A DNA stretch of 64,000 nucleotides, taken from assembly GCA_039720395.1 (NCBI GenBank), contig CM077833.1:27674271-27738270 (forward strand). The letters are read 5' to 3'. The stretch comes from Liquidambar formosana (lineage: Eukaryota > Streptophyta > Magnoliopsida > Saxifragales > Altingiaceae). The position numbers and the translations under genes were made by a program. The notes beneath the pieces are model-generated. The model was not told the DNA's origin and did no database searches. It saw only the letters and a list, made by a program, of their open reading frames with translations. This document shows, piece by piece, positions 9,955 through 22,070 of this stretch (positions are counted from its first letter, which is position 1; each line of letters starts with the position of its first letter).

Positions 9955-10185
9955 TATACGAATTATAATTTCCGTTTCCTTAGAATTCCTATTTGGGTTT
10001 GGTTTTATTTAATTATTATACGAATTATAGTTTCCTTATAATTCTTGTTAAGGTATGTGTTTTATATTGTTATATACCTATATATCAAGAAAGGTAGTTA
10101 TGCATTTAAAAATTAAAATAAGGGTATATTAGTCAATCAAAAGTTTTTCTCACATTCATTTTTTTATAGGTAGTATTGATATAGA
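9955..10185 (-). mobile_element. Truncated Helitron remnant (5' end)
   Basis: About 230 bases match the right end of the complete Helitron at 37376-38921, including the terminal TC...CTATAAAA region on the minus strand. Only the 5' portion survives, cut at 9954 by another Helitron end. The exact end is 10179 or 10185, because a short duplication of GATA blurs it. Confidence 0.6.
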
Positions 10186-10842
10186 TATATGTATGTGTCA
10201 TGTACTAGAAAGATGCAGCTTTCCGATCTAATGGAGAAACAAGAGTAACTGATACTTTTGTGTTATGTACCATACACAGGGACAGCAGAACTTGTGTTTG
10301 TGAGTTGAAACTTGAAACCATATGACAAGAACTTTTATATGTCTTGTTTACTGAGCATGGCCAAATTTTTATTTTTGTGTTTTCCTTACTCTTGCACTTC
10401 TTTCCAATGAGTCCAAACAAATTCTTCTTTAGAATTAGTACTAATTTTCATCCAAATTTTCATAAATTCCTCCAATTTTGGATAGTTATGTACGGAGTAA
10501 GTGTATAAGGGGATCCGAAGAAAAAAAAAAAAAAAACTCACCCTCATGATGAGTAGGCCCAATGTGATGGGATTAGGCCTATTATGTAAAGAACAAAAAT
10601 AAACTCACAAGCAAAACATTTCAATAATACTCTGATATGCTATTAAGTTTTCAACCTAAAAGTCTAAAGTAGTATAAATTATTAGATGAATGATTCAAAC
10701 AGCTTACCTTATAAAATATAAAAATTTTGAGTGTATCGGACAAGTGCACCAGTTGTGTTTAATGAGATGATGTGTCAATGATATTATTGTAAATAATGCA
10801 AAAACTGAACCATTTTCTCTTCCAAAAAGTTAAAACTACTTA

Positions 10843-11160
10843 GGCTATGTTTGTTATGGGTGAATGAGGGAGGGAATGGAATGGTGATTCCATTTTCCAA
10901 AAAATAGTGAGTGTTTAGTTGCATAAAGGAATGGAATGACTATTACCACCAATGAGGGAATAGCCATTCCTTCTCAAATCAAAAGGAATGGTTATTCTGA
11001 AGGAATGGTTATTCCTACTTTTGAATGAGTAAAAATCATTAAAAATGGGTCCCGCATATGCTTTTTTATTCCATTCCCACCATTTACCAAACATTAGGAT
11101 GGAATGTTCATTCCTATTCCCACTCTTACTTCATTCCATTCCCTCAAACCAAATGCAACC
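10843..11160. mobile_element. MITE, PIF/Harbinger-like, copy 1
   Basis: The element starts GGCTATGTTTGTT, ends in roughly complementary sequence, is rich in GGAATGG/CCATTCC and is flanked by TTA. All three segment A copies carry it, so it was present before the duplications. Confidence 0.6.
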
Positions 11161-11241
11161 TTATACCAATAAACTAAACTACTACATATAACCCGTATGT
11201 GTAGCATTGCTCTATAAAATAATCTCATATATATATATATA

Positions 11242-11284
<43 letters not shown>

Positions 11285-12343
11285 AGTAAAAGGGTTTTTT
11301 TTTATTTTTTTTTATTTTTAGTGAAAGGATCAAAACTTAAACTTAGAACCACGACCAACAAGTTGGGGTGAAATGCCATGACACTACAACTTACGCAATT
11401 GACCAATTGTTTCAAAGAAACATCAGATATCTCATACCAAATATATCACTATATTCCTTGTGGTTTTGGTCTCTCATACCAAAAACCCATGGGATGGGAA
11501 TATTAGTTGCAAGAGTTACCAACATACCTTTTATTATTTTTTTCTTCTTTAAAAAGGTGGAGGAATAAAGAAAGAGAACAATTGCACGGCCTCCAGCAAT
11601 CACCGTGAATTAGCAGGCAGTCTTACTATTCACCACAGTAAATTTTGAAATTAAGGTGTGGGGAAATAGTAGTAAATGCCAGTGTGGTAAGAATAAAGTG
11701 AATTCAAGAAATGTGTTGAATTAATTTATATGACAATAACTTTGCAGCATGAGAGAGAACTCAATTCGCTTTCTAACATCGAAACCTAAACAGAACTGAA
11801 TCCAATTCCTTCATGGTCAAACACATGACATTCTGGAAAATGAGCCAACGGTTAAAATTTAAGAGACGGTAATTATAGCTAGACTTTACATGTTGGGCAC
11901 GAACCCATTTTTCTTTTTTTATTTTATATGTCTCTATAAAGCTTGTAGGGCGGATACAAAGTCACAATGAAGATTAAAAGATGCAAAAGAGAGGGAATTT
12001 TGAGGTTATTCCATACTATTCCAAACCCTTCAAAAGGTAGATGACTTGGTGGCTAGCTTAGAACAACAGCGGAAAGAAGTAATTATTTTTTAAAAAAATT
12101 TTATTTTATCAATAAGGGTATCTGAGACTTTGGTCCAACTTATCCTTTAAACATGTGCAATCGTCCTATCTTGCACACACCGAATATTACCAAGTCTTTC
12201 CAACCCTGAAGGTAACTCCAAAGGGGGGATCAATGCTTTCGTGGAATTTCATAATAATTCTTATTAATTAAGCCCTTTTAGAGTTGAATATATGTAGGTT
12301 AACTTTATGGGCTCTTGGATTCCTTTGGGGCTATGTTGTTTTT

Positions 12344-12971
12344 GGGCAGACGGACCTACAACAGGGCCTAGGGGAGCCATGGCCACCCCAAGGTTGGAAA
12401 ATTTCCATTTTCTATGATGTACTAGTGGTTCCACTGTCCCACTTCCAAATAGATGGCCGGCCACCCACTTCCACAAGATTTAATTTCTCTAGGTAGCTAG
12501 GCTGGCACAATGGACCAATGGTCCCTCCCAATCAGCACAATGGTCCCTCAATCAAATAAACAACTTAATTATATGGTTATACCCAAAGGATAAAAGGTTA
12601 GAATAAATATACAAAAATGGTAAAACGTCCAAAAAGTAATTAGACAAAATACAAACACCTTGCCCTATTATAATTGTTGCTCATTGCAATGGAGAGGATC
12701 CTTGCTCTTATTTGTTTGACATTTTGATATTTATTTATTTATTTATTTGAACCTTCTTCAAATTAATTGTTGCTCTCAATCCCCCTTTTTTTATTTTCAT
12801 TCTTGTAATGGTTTTGAGAGGCATAACAAGGTCAAGTTGTTTACCGTTATAAGATTCTCTTTCGATGTATTAATATAGTCTTTGATCTTTTTATGATTTT
12901 CTTTCTCGAATGGTAAAAATTTTTTGATTCATACTTTGGCCACCCCCAAGATGGAATCCTGGTTCCGTCCC
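12344..12971. mobile_element. hAT-like non-autonomous insertion only in copy 1
   Basis: Copies 2 and 3 run straight across this point (about 29540 and 41106), giving an empty site. The ends are imperfectly inverted (GGGCAGACGGACC... and ...GGTTCCGTCCC) with approximately repeated 8-base flanks. It contains CCACCCC/GGGG-type sequence common in plant hAT-related elements. No coding region is seen. Confidence 0.5.
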
Positions 12972-13453
12972 TATTTATGGGGACTTCCTTATTTGTGTGT
13001 TGTATCTATTTTTCATATATGTTAAAAAACAAATTGGAAAATTCTAATTAATAAAGCTCCACAAACGAGCCAATTTTGCCCATTGTGAAACAACTTTCAT
13101 TAAAAGAAGAATATTATCCTGTTAGGTAATGAATGTGAAAGTAATTAAGTTATTGTAAATTGAAGAGGATTTGCACGCAACTCCACCTGACTAAATGGCC
13201 CCTAGTCAACTTTTATAGGATTAAGTTTTGCCATTTTTGGCAGGTCATGAATGAGAATTAGTACTTTGAATAAAATAAATAAATAAATAAAAATAAAGAA
13301 AGTGATTAAAATCCCTATTCCTAAATTTAGGCCACTTTAATACGATTCTTATTCTCTAAGCAATAATTTATCTTTTTAGTTTTTTACCCAAAAGTAGAAG
13401 TAAAAAATAAAGATAAAAATAACTTATCTCTATATGCTTATAACATTTGGAAA

Positions 13454-14632
13454 TCTATATATCTATATATCTAAGAGAGGAAATGAGTCCTGGAGATGCC
13501 ACGTGTCAAGTTTATAAATTTTTAATTTTTTTTTCAAATCACATGCTCAACAGTAGAACACGTTGGAGAAAAAAAGGCAAATATTATATTTTAGTGTCCC
13601 TTTTCTAACCTAATATCAAAAAAGGATAATGTCTGTCAACTTGCTATAAATTAGCTATATACTTAAGTCAAAATAACTATCCATTTTCTTTGTTTTGTAT
13701 TAAGTTGGGAAATATTCACTCAAAAGTAATTTCCCAAAAAGTAAGTTGCTTTGTGACTTTTGAGGAAATTACCTTTTTAGTGATCACTTTCCAACTTAAT
13801 ACCAAAAAAAGAATATTATCTGCCAACTTGCTACAAATTGACTGTATATGTAATTCAAAAGGACTACTATTTTTTTTTTTTTTTTTTTTTTGTCTAGTAT
13901 TAAGTTGAAAAGTGATCACCAAAAAGTAATTTCTCCAGGTAATTTCTCCATTTTTTTATTTTTAGGTTTTCACTACTCTTTTTTCACGCGGTATTGGTAG
14001 GTTAACATTTGATGTACACTACATATCTACTTGTTTACTTGTGGGAGAATCGGAAAACCTATACTGTACAATGTTCAATCCAAACTTAGCAGATTGTACC
14101 ACATTTTCTCGTTTTCTTTATGCATATTCATCTTCTTTTCCAAAAATTGAACATATAAAACTAAAAATAGTTATAATCATAAAGAGAGACAAATAGAGAC
14201 AATGATAATTAAAAAAGAAAGCACAGTATACCGGAATACATATTGACATATCAAAACCATGATCATGCTTGGGATGGACTGGGCTTTAGAGAGTCTTAAT
14301 CTTTTTCCACCAAATACCATAACGTGTCACTTTTTTCAATTTTTTACAAGCTTCTACCATTAAATTATTTTTTTTCTAAATAATTTATCCTTTTTGGAAG
14401 TATACATAAATTTTGTGTGATAAATTACACTAACATTGCACCAAATACATTTTTTCACAAGCTTTCACCATTAAGGTCATTTATTTTTGTCTTTATCTTT
14501 TAAATTTAATTGATATATTATATTAACAAATGCATTTTACTATTTTAGAAAATAAATATTCTATTAAAATTTTAATTTTCTAATAATATTATTTTTATAA
14601 ATAAATCTGTGCATCACGGGTTTTGAAACTAG
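13454..14632 (+). mobile_element. Non-autonomous Helitron
   Basis: The 5' end is TCTATATATC, preceded by A. The 3' end has a hairpin-like GTGCATCAC, nine to twelve bases of spacer, then CTAG followed by T. TC...CTAG between A and T is the Helitron signature. There is no Rep/helicase coding capacity. Inside, two similar segments (about 13596-13735 and 13777-13945) repeat the phrase 'accaaaaaaagaat' with CAACTTGCTA, a family also present at about 25120-25285. Confidence 0.65.
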
Positions 14633-14674
14633 TTAAACCACTATAGGAGGGATATAGAGAGAGGGGAGGGGGTG

Positions 14675-14682
14675 TATAAATA
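14675..14682 (+). promoter_or_regulatory. TATA box of the first EF-hand gene
   Basis: TATAAATA lies 97 bases before the ATG at 14772 and only about 43 bases after the Helitron end at 14632. Confidence 0.6.
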
Positions 14683-14771
14683 TGAGAAGCCTATCAATTA
14701 AGGACTTGTTTGCTGCGTATAGAGCACTTGAGTTCGCCCTACTCCAAAGTCCGGAGTCCAAATAAAGTAGA

Positions 14772-15062
14772 ATGGCCATTACGCATCGTGGTATCTCTAG
14801 TAGGGACGGCAAACGCGAAATGAGCATGGAGGAGTTCAAGGGGTGGCTAAAGAAATTCGATGCCGACAAGGATGGCAAGATAAGCAAAGATGAGCTGAGG
14901 GAGGCCATCCGTGCCACAGGAGGATGGTTTTCCAAGTGGAAGAGTCGGCGTGGTGTGCGAACCGCAGATGCCAATCACAATGGCTTCATCGACGACAACG
15001 AGATCAACAATCTTGAAGAATTTGCACAGAAGCAACTGGGTGTCAGAATTGTAAGCTTCTAG
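14772..15062 (+). CDS. Small EF-hand calcium-binding protein (two EF-hands)
   Basis: This intron-less 96-residue protein has its start at the first ATG after a TATA box. It has two canonical 12-residue loops: D30-ADKDGKISKD-E41 and D66-ANHNGFIDDN-E77. Both keep Asp at position 1, Gly at position 6 and Glu at position 12, so both should bind calcium. Between them is a basic, Trp-rich linker (GWFSKWKSRRGVR), and the C-terminus ends RIVSF. It resembles the short plant EF-hand (calmodulin-like) proteins encoded by single-exon genes. It has no signal peptide or membrane segment and is probably cytosolic. Partners are unknown. A broken paralogue lies 1.2 kb downstream. Confidence 0.8.
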   Translation: MAITHRGISSRDGKREMSMEEFKGWLKKFDADKDGKISKDELREAIRATGGWFSKWKSRRGVRTADANHNGFIDDNEINNLEEFAQKQLGVRIVSF

Positions 15063-16017
15063 TACTACCACGTACCTCTTGTGGTTATTGCAACCACAGC
15101 AGTTGTGGCCTAGATAGAATATATAGGGCCTTTGTGGCCTAATAGCACTTGGATTAAGTTGGGGTGTTGGTAAAATATAAAGTCTAAGGGTGGAATCCCC
15201 TCTAATGTAATAATAAGAAGATAAAATGCCACGGGCTAATGGCATATTGGCATCCCTCTTTCAATTTAAACTTGTGTAAGAATTAATGCTCTTTGCCTCT
15301 CTTCTTTTGCACAAGCCTCCCCAGTCATCCACGACAAAAAATAGAGGGATTTTTAACTATGAGAGGAGAAAGAGTTTATAATGAGAATTTTTTGCGAGAA
15401 TACAAATAAGGATAATACAAGAAATGCACCTTCTGTTTGATTCCAAACAGATGGATTAAAATTTTAATTCAATTCTAGTCTTTTTTATTCTATTGATCCA
15501 AACGGCCGGAGTGTAAAAGTGGAGGAGGCCTCATTTGGTGCTCCGCCGAAGGCTCGCCCACCACGAAGACCATGAGTTTATTCACCTTGATCTATCTAAA
15601 ACATAATTGGGTTCTACTTAATAGGTATTCATGAATTTTCACTCTTATTTCTGATAATGGTATATTGTTGGTTTTTTTAGGATGAGTATCATTTTTTTTT
15701 GAATTTTTCCTTTAATACTATGCAAAATATATTGAATTGTCTAATTTTCATTTGGACTTATTTTATTTTATTTTATTTCCCCCCGGGATTTGGTCCAACC
15801 CTCAAATAAAAAAATCTAAACAAAACTGAATCCAATTCCCTCATTTTGGCCACTTTAATATGATTCTTATTCTTTATTTTGCCGAGTTTATCACATTTGG
15901 GGTGTAAAAAAAAAAAAAAAGAAGGGATATAATTATGTAGTGCCTCTCAGCTCTAGAAATATGAGAAGCCTTTCAAGGACTTCTTTCATTGTAGGGGGAT
16001 TACTTCTAATCACTAGA

Positions 16018-16380
16018 ATGGCCATTAAGCATCGTGGCATCACTAGTAGAGAAGGCAAACGTGAAATGACCATTGAGGAGTTCAAGCAGTGGTAAAAGAA
16101 ATTTGATGCTGACAAAGACGACCAGATAAGCAAAGATGAACTCGAGGAGGCCATCCGTGTCAGGGGAGAATGGTTTTCCAAGTGGAAGAGCGAGCGTGGC
16201 GTGCGCTCTGCAGATGCCAATCACAATGGCTTCATCCACGATAATGAGATCAACAACCTTGTGGAGTTTGCACAAAAATATTTGGGTGTGAGAATTGTAA
16301 ATTTTAGTATTCTACCGCCTCTTTTATCTTACGTGACCATCCTCATATTATTGGGTTTTGCGACTCCTTTGGAGGTATAG
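16018..16380 (+). pseudogene. Broken paralogue of the small EF-hand gene
   Basis: It is clearly homologous to 14772-15062 from its ATG (MAIKHRGI...) to its end (GVRIVNF). A TAA at 16093-16095 interrupts the frame after residue 25, where the paralogue has a Leu codon after Trp. Near 16300 one base is missing relative to the paralogue, so its stop is lost and the frame runs on to a TAG at 16378-16380. The first EF loop has lost the conserved Gly (DADKDDQISKDE) and the second has His instead of Asp at its position 9 (DANHNGFIHDNE). Decay is therefore seen at several points. Confidence 0.8.
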
Positions 16381-16553
16381 AATGGGTTAACTTCATATGT
16401 TCTTGGACTCCTTTAACCGTGTTTAGGTTCTATGGGCTTCGTCATTGTTGTATGGTATGTGTTTGACGCAAAAACGGTAAAGAAATGTTTTGGGTTTTCG
16501 AAGGAACCCAAAAAAAAAAAAAAAAAAAAAAAAAAGTATAACTAATTCAAATA

Positions 16554-18047
16554 ACTTTGTACCCCTTCTTATATGAGAAATAAGGCTCATCTCCTTCAAA
16601 TATTTCTTTTTTTTTTTTTTTTTGACAATCAATAGAACCTATCCGTATCTCTAATCCCCCTAATATCAATATCAATATTCTTCCATGAGCTTAAATCCAA
16701 GAAAATTCATAAAATAAGTGAAACAAATGCCCACTAGAATAACATGCCATTGGCATCTCCCCCCCCCCCCCACCACACACACACCCCTCTTAGATAGACT
16801 CTTCTCATTCTTAATAGTTTACAAGAAATCATCATTCACTGTCCGTAGTCCAGTGGTATCTCAATCCCTTTACAAGTGGAAGGACATCCTTCGGAAAAAC
16901 AAACAAACAAACAAACAAGGAGGACATCAGTTTGAGTCTTCGAACTCTTTGGTTGGGGAGTTTTAAAGGGAAGAGAGGAGTTATCCCTGTTGTTTAGCGT
17001 GTTTGAGATCTATAGAGCTGCGCGCTTAGACACACAAGAATGCTGCATTCTCGGTTTTTACCTATCAACCAATGACAGCAATGAATCTGCATATGAAGAC
17101 AATTATACATTAATGTTTTCAGCCATGCCAATTTCCCCCTTTAGATTTCTAATAAATGCTTACATGAGGATCATCACAGTGTCCATGGGATCACATGAAC
17201 ACACTATACAACAAATTAATAAATTAAACTGATTTTGAAGCAAAAGTATCCATCTATTCTTTTGTATATCATCTACAGATAACTTTCCACAACCAGCCCA
17301 GCAGAAATGAAGTGGAACTTTTGACTGCCAGCCTTGGCTGCACATAACCCTGTAATTTATTAGTAAAAATATGATTGCAAAATAAAAATAAAAATCTAAC
17401 CATGACAAGGTGAATGCAAATCATGGAAAAATGGAATCAGTGTTTTCGGCATTGTATAGATTAAGGCCATGTTTGTTTGGCTGGAATGGAATGGATGGAA
17501 TGGAATCTCATTCCAATTCATTCCAAACAGCATGTTTGGATGAGGTAATTTAAATGGGAATGGAATCAAATAGTGTGTTTAAACAGCAATTTCAAATCCA
17601 TTTTCATTCCAGACTACTTCAAGCATGGAATCACATTCCATTTCCATCCATTCCATTCCAGCTAAACAAACATGGCCTAAGGGTGTCTGGGTTCAAGATT
17701 GCTGGTCTTAAGATTTCATCAATTATATTTTAGTCACAAACAAACCCTTGAAATCATAAACATGACCAGTCATCTTTGCTCACTGGCAAAATAAGCAGAT
17801 CCCATTTCTTGAATCAATTCTTCAGCTTTATACCATATTTTGCTAGTTAAAAAAGGATTTCTAAGCAAAACATCATTTTGCAGTTTCCCAAAATCTTCAG
17901 AATTGATTCCTATGCTGCTAGTCCCAAGTTTAAAAAATAAAAATTCATTGTGATGCATTATAATAACTTTAGAGGGAAAATTTTCCATCCTGGATACTAC
18001 AAAGTACATGAGGCCAATGTCAACAATTACCCGTATAATTCCAGAAT
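16554..18047. repeat. Segment A, copy 1, right part (includes the PAH2-fragment 3' UTR)
   Basis: It is homologous to 29628-30907 and 41193-42466. It runs into the sequence downstream of the PAH2-type stop codon, so this block is the region 3' of a PAH2 gene on the minus strand. It contains a 13-base C run (16759-16771) and a MITE absent from the other copies. Confidence 0.8.
17465..17677. mobile_element. Tourist-like MITE with TAA target duplication
   Basis: The terminal inverted repeats begin GGCCATGTTTGTTT and remain nearly identical for about 35 bases (GGAATGG-rich). The element is flanked by TAA on both sides. Copies 2 and 3 have the uninterrupted site (GATTAAGGGTG near 30537 and 42104). 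A 3-base TAA duplication points to the PIF/Harbinger superfamily. Confidence 0.85.
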
Positions 18048-18112
18048 ATGCATGCCCGCATCCATCTATCTCTACTTCTAAAGGGTTAAGCAATAATTTC
18101 TTGCTGACACCT

Positions 18113-19642
18113 TCAAATATCAAGAACAAGAGGAGGTAGTTTCCAGAAATTCCATGAATTAAAATCCTCCTGGAACATTCAAGAAAAAGAGGGAGCCAAG
18201 AAAATGAGTCAGTCCACAAAAAATAAAAAAACTAACAAGTCTTAAGAATTCAAAATTAAATTTCTATCAGGAGAGAATGGGACAAGTAATGATAGTAAAG
18301 TCAACATCAAAATCAGGTAGACATAGCGAATGTGTTGGATTGGAAGTCTGGGTACGAACTAGAACTGTTTTTCACCCAATTAAGAAAGGCCCCATTAAAG
18401 CAGCTGATAAGCATTTTGCAATGGATGTGCTCAAGTTCAAAATTACTGGTGCAACAAAGACAAAGAAGGATTTGTGGGGAGGGACAGGCAAAATGAGGAT
18501 TTAGTTCACATTTATTGGCTAGTTCTTCACAAGACAGTTCCTGAATTATTATGAGTTTACAGTGTAGAAGGTGTAGAAGGTAGCAGAACCAAACCTGCTC
18601 ATTTGATGACATGGGTGGAAACATGCCATTCACAAGAGTGTGAAGGGAAGTGTATGATTTTGTGTCGACACAGCGGTTCACAGCTACCTGACCCTACAAA
18701 CCCAAAATCATAACAATGAAACTTAGTCATTATTATATCAGATACGCTAAAAATGCTTCTTTCAATCACTAATCACAAAGGCCTCAAAAAGATTACCTTG
18801 GGATTAATGATGAAAATTTTTCCTTTTGGGATTCCAACCTTAAGGTAGCTAATTTCATCAGTGTATCTGTTTCCAAAACCAGCATAGAATGGATTGCAAT
18901 TTTCAGAAGGAAATAACGCCCTGATATCCTGGAATATTGGAGAACCAAATGCATTAAAAAGCTACCTCTATATTCAAAAACTCTGCTTTAGACTTCAAGT
19001 GCAAGGTTAAAAGATAAATTTCAACTAACTGTCACATAAGTTTGTGGTAATAGAATAGCTAAATCCCATTGATGAAAGGTTAAAAAGATAGATTTCAATT
19101 AATTCTCTCAGTTCATGGTAATATAGGATCCGCCTTAATAGACATGATTCACTTTCTCTTATATTCTTAATCACACCACATTAATGTAAAAGTGATACAA
19201 GGCATTGACACGATTCCAAATTTCTTATGGAGCATCTGGATGCACCATGAACCTTGGCCAGTCAGCATCCTAACAAATATTTTCTAGTGTCACATCATAT
19301 CCACCAGACAAACAGAAATGAGGTCAGTTATAATAACCTGGAATTCTGGACTCTTTGGTTTAAAAATGTATTACAATAACTAAATAGACTGGAAAAAACC
19401 CACTAATTTCGTTTTGAAATCTTGCGTGAAACACAACAGACTCATTCAATTTGCATAAGATATTCAAACACCCATAATCCGTCCAGTTGCAGTACGAATC
19501 TCTAATATGTGAATAATTAAAATAAAACAGATATCAGCTCATAAATGAAAAAATATGTTAGATGTTTCAAGATACATATTTTGAAGTGGGGGACTAACCT
19601 CTAAGCATGCGATCTTGAATTCATGAGGAGCTCTTCTAATAA
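18113..19642 (-). pseudogene. Truncated PAH2 copy: last four exons only
   Basis: Four exons match exons 7-10 of the PAH2-like gene at 42533-51730, with the same splice sites: 19599-19642 ([15 protein letters not shown]), 18797-18928 ([10 protein letters not shown]...), 18595-18693 (GQVAVNRC...) and 18113-18169 ([13 protein letters not shown]..., stop). The frames are still open, but residues differ from the full gene, for example Asp to Tyr in the segment GFGNR(D/Y)TDE and Arg to Cys in NR(R/C)VD. No exons 1-6 exist upstream; a MULE-like element, a LINE piece and a fold-back remnant follow instead. It is a 5'-truncated duplicate without the N-lipin domain or the catalytic DVDGT, so it cannot be an enzyme. 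Confidence 0.88.
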
Positions 19643-20070
19643 CTGAAAAAATAGGAGAAGTTTTCAATCCACAAATTGAAATGAAGTAATGAATGGTAAC
19701 CAGACCAGATACACTCAGAATCCTATTGAGCTTCATTCAAACTTAAAAATATCTGATCTGAAAGACACTGTGTTAACTATGAATTTGAAGCCGAACTCTG
19801 TTCTAATTCAAACTTCATAGAAATTTGATTCAAGAAATTTCAAATCATTCATTCTCAGAACCAAAGTACATTGAATCCTAGAGCAGTCTCAATTAGCTCT
19901 AGAATTCCTTTTGCAGACTTTGAGATACAGGAGTTGATTACATCTTTAATTCTGGAAATTTTAGATGAAGTGACTTCTATTCTCTCGAAACCTCGGATCA
20001 GAAAAGAAGAATTTATAGAGAGCAAGCTATCAATCAAAATCATGTCGTGATTGCTCAATAAATAAATAAA

Positions 20071-21389
20071 GGGAGTTTTGGCCAAAACCCCTATGTATAA
20101 GAGTTCTAAGATAATAGAACCCATTAAAACTGATGTTTAGTAAAAACCCCATTTGACAGTAAAAAGACTAATAGACCCTTATTTTTAAAACTTCCCTTAA
20201 TTTACAACTGTGCCACAATACACACCCGGGCAAAAAAAGAGGACTCCTAACTTCACATGTTCCTTTGTTTTCGGCAAAAATATAGAAACGTACAGCACAT
20301 CAAAAGCTTTCCAAAAATTCAGTTTCCATCATTATACACAACACCATAATTCATTTTAGGGTTTTTCCTTTACAAACGATCATCCCCCCAACAGACCCAG
20401 ATGAATTGGAGAACACAAATTGAAATCTGGTTTTTTGAGGAAGAAGAAGAAGAAGAAGAAGCAGAGGAAGTAATAGAAGAAGAAGAAAATGAGGGGAGGC
20501 ATTCGACTATATTATCAGATCTAAAAAAGCAGACCAATTTTCTTCTTCTTTAAGCGTTTGGTTCTTTACATTGAAAAGTTGCCCTTCTTTTTTGCTAAAC
20601 GTGATCTCACCACCATAAATTTGCATATGCAAGGAACTTATTATATTTGTTTATTTGATATTGTCATAAACAAAACTGTCAACAACATCAGTTCATTGTT
20701 TTCCACAGTAAACAGTATTAGTTCACTGTTTTTAACAGTAAACAGCATAATAAGTTCACTATTTTTAGTGCTGTTGCTAGTACTAAAAACATGTTATAAT
20801 ACTAACAACAGTACTTTGATACTCTTGCTAGTAATGATTCAACAGTAATCTGATACTGTTGCATGATATATGGGTTATTTTCAAAAAAACAGTGAAGTGA
20901 TACAGTTAATAGTACAAAAAACATGTTATAATACTAACAACAGTACTCTGATACTGTTGCTAGTAATGATTCAACAAAAATCTGGGAAAAACGATCGAAA
21001 TAAATGAACAATGAACACCTTCAACCCAAATGGAATCTCTTGCAACCGCCTAAAGAGAGAGAAAATTTTGGAACTCAATTTTGAATTCCCTCCATCGGTG
21101 CTGTTTTGAAGAGAGAGAAACATAATGGAGCCAAAATCTCTCTCCCACAAAAACATATCCCCCCAAAAACGGTTACTTTTCCATATCTTAAGATGGAAAT
21201 ATGTTTTTCCCATTTTTGCTGTACATGAGATGCGGAATTATCAAACAAAGGGTATATTTGGTATGTAAAATCATAGATTTACCTTATCACAAATAAAAAC
21301 TTTAAAAAATGGGTTATTAAATAACTAAATCGTAAGTAGGGTTTTTTGCTAAAGGCAAACCCCTAATAGGGGTTATTGCTAATTTTCCC
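20071..21389. mobile_element. MULE-like insertion in the truncated PAH2 copy
   Basis: This 1.3-kb block is absent at the matching place in the full PAH2 gene (near 44495). The ends are imperfect inverted repeats: GGGAGTTTTGGC...AACCCCTAT on the left, and on the right the reverse complement of GGGAAAATTAGC...AACCCCTAT. The 9-base flanks are similar (ATAAATAAA and ATAAATGGA). No transposase is seen. It contains an AAG/GAA run (about 20443-20495) and degenerate repeats around AACAGTA and GATACTGTTGC (20680-20980). Confidence 0.5.
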
Positions 21390-21681
21390 ATAAATGGATA
21401 ACTAAAGGGCCCATCGTTACTTACCTCAACAAAAAAAAAAAGTGAAATTTTATTCTTCATATTTTTTTGGTCCCTTATGACTTCTAAAAGAAAATGAACA
21501 TGAATTATGCAAATCAAATTTGATATGTAACTTCTTTCATGACATAATGCTTCTTCAGCAGCTTATGCCGAATGCCTCCCCAGACCTGTATTACCTCACA
21601 AGTATTGTTGATTGGGGAAAAAGATTGAAAAATCCCCTCAGAGATTGTTGAATTTGATCTATTGATGTTCAAAGTTCAACA

Positions 21682-22070
21682 TAATGATATATTGCAGATC
21701 TTTGTGCTAATCTAGGTCTCTCTGTCGAAAACTTTCATTGGTGGTGGACTGCTCCTTCAGAGTTTCAAGTTGCTATTTGTCACGATATTTTTAGTTTGCC
21801 TAGATATAAGTTCCATCCTTTTTAGCTAGTTTCGCTTATTTTGTGAGCCAAGTTGTGGCAATTATAAGCCACCAAGACCAGTTTCTCTTTATTGCTTCTT
21901 TTTCTTTCTCATTTCTTCTATTGTACTCTGTTTTCTTTCTTTTAATAATATTTTGAGTAGTGAGCACATGATTAGGAGTTCTGGCGTGCCAACCTAGTTG
22001 GGATGCCAGTCTTTTTTGATGCTTCTACTCTTTCTTTAAAAAAATAAAAATAAAAAATAAAAAATAAAAA
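21682..22070 (+). mobile_element. 5'-truncated LINE fragment
   Basis: The site is uninterrupted in the full PAH2 gene near 44775. The insert starts with a short open stretch reading ADLCANLGLSVENFHWWW up to a TAG at 21824, similar to the C-terminus of plant LINE ORF2. A 3' UTR follows and the insert ends in an A-rich tail (about 22038-22075). Truncation at the 5' end with a 3' A-rich tail is typical of non-LTR retrotransposition. Confidence 0.6.

Larger units (their letters stand above)
10186..13062. repeat. Segment A, copy 1, left part
   Basis: It is homologous to 27340-29628 and 38922-41193. It starts with sequence resembling the 3' UTR of the EF-hand genes (compare 24600-24800). It is more diverged than copies 2 and 3 are from each other and carries an extra 0.6-kb insertion (12344-12971). 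No gene is visible. The long AT run at 11228-11282 is a microsatellite. Confidence 0.8.
13063..16553. other. Block found only in array copy 1 (Helitron plus two EF-hand loci)
   Basis: Copies 2 and 3 pass directly from the equivalent of 13062 to the equivalent of 16554, with a short ACT microhomology at the join. Either both lost 3.5 kb in a common ancestor or copy 1 gained it. The stretches 15063-15930 and 16381-16553 hold no recognisable gene. A run of about 26 A lies at 16509-16534. Confidence 0.7.

Noticed and set aside
20558..20848. 96-codon ORF with repeats of NSISSLF
   Set aside because: It lies inside a transposon-like insert and reflects its degenerate short repeats.
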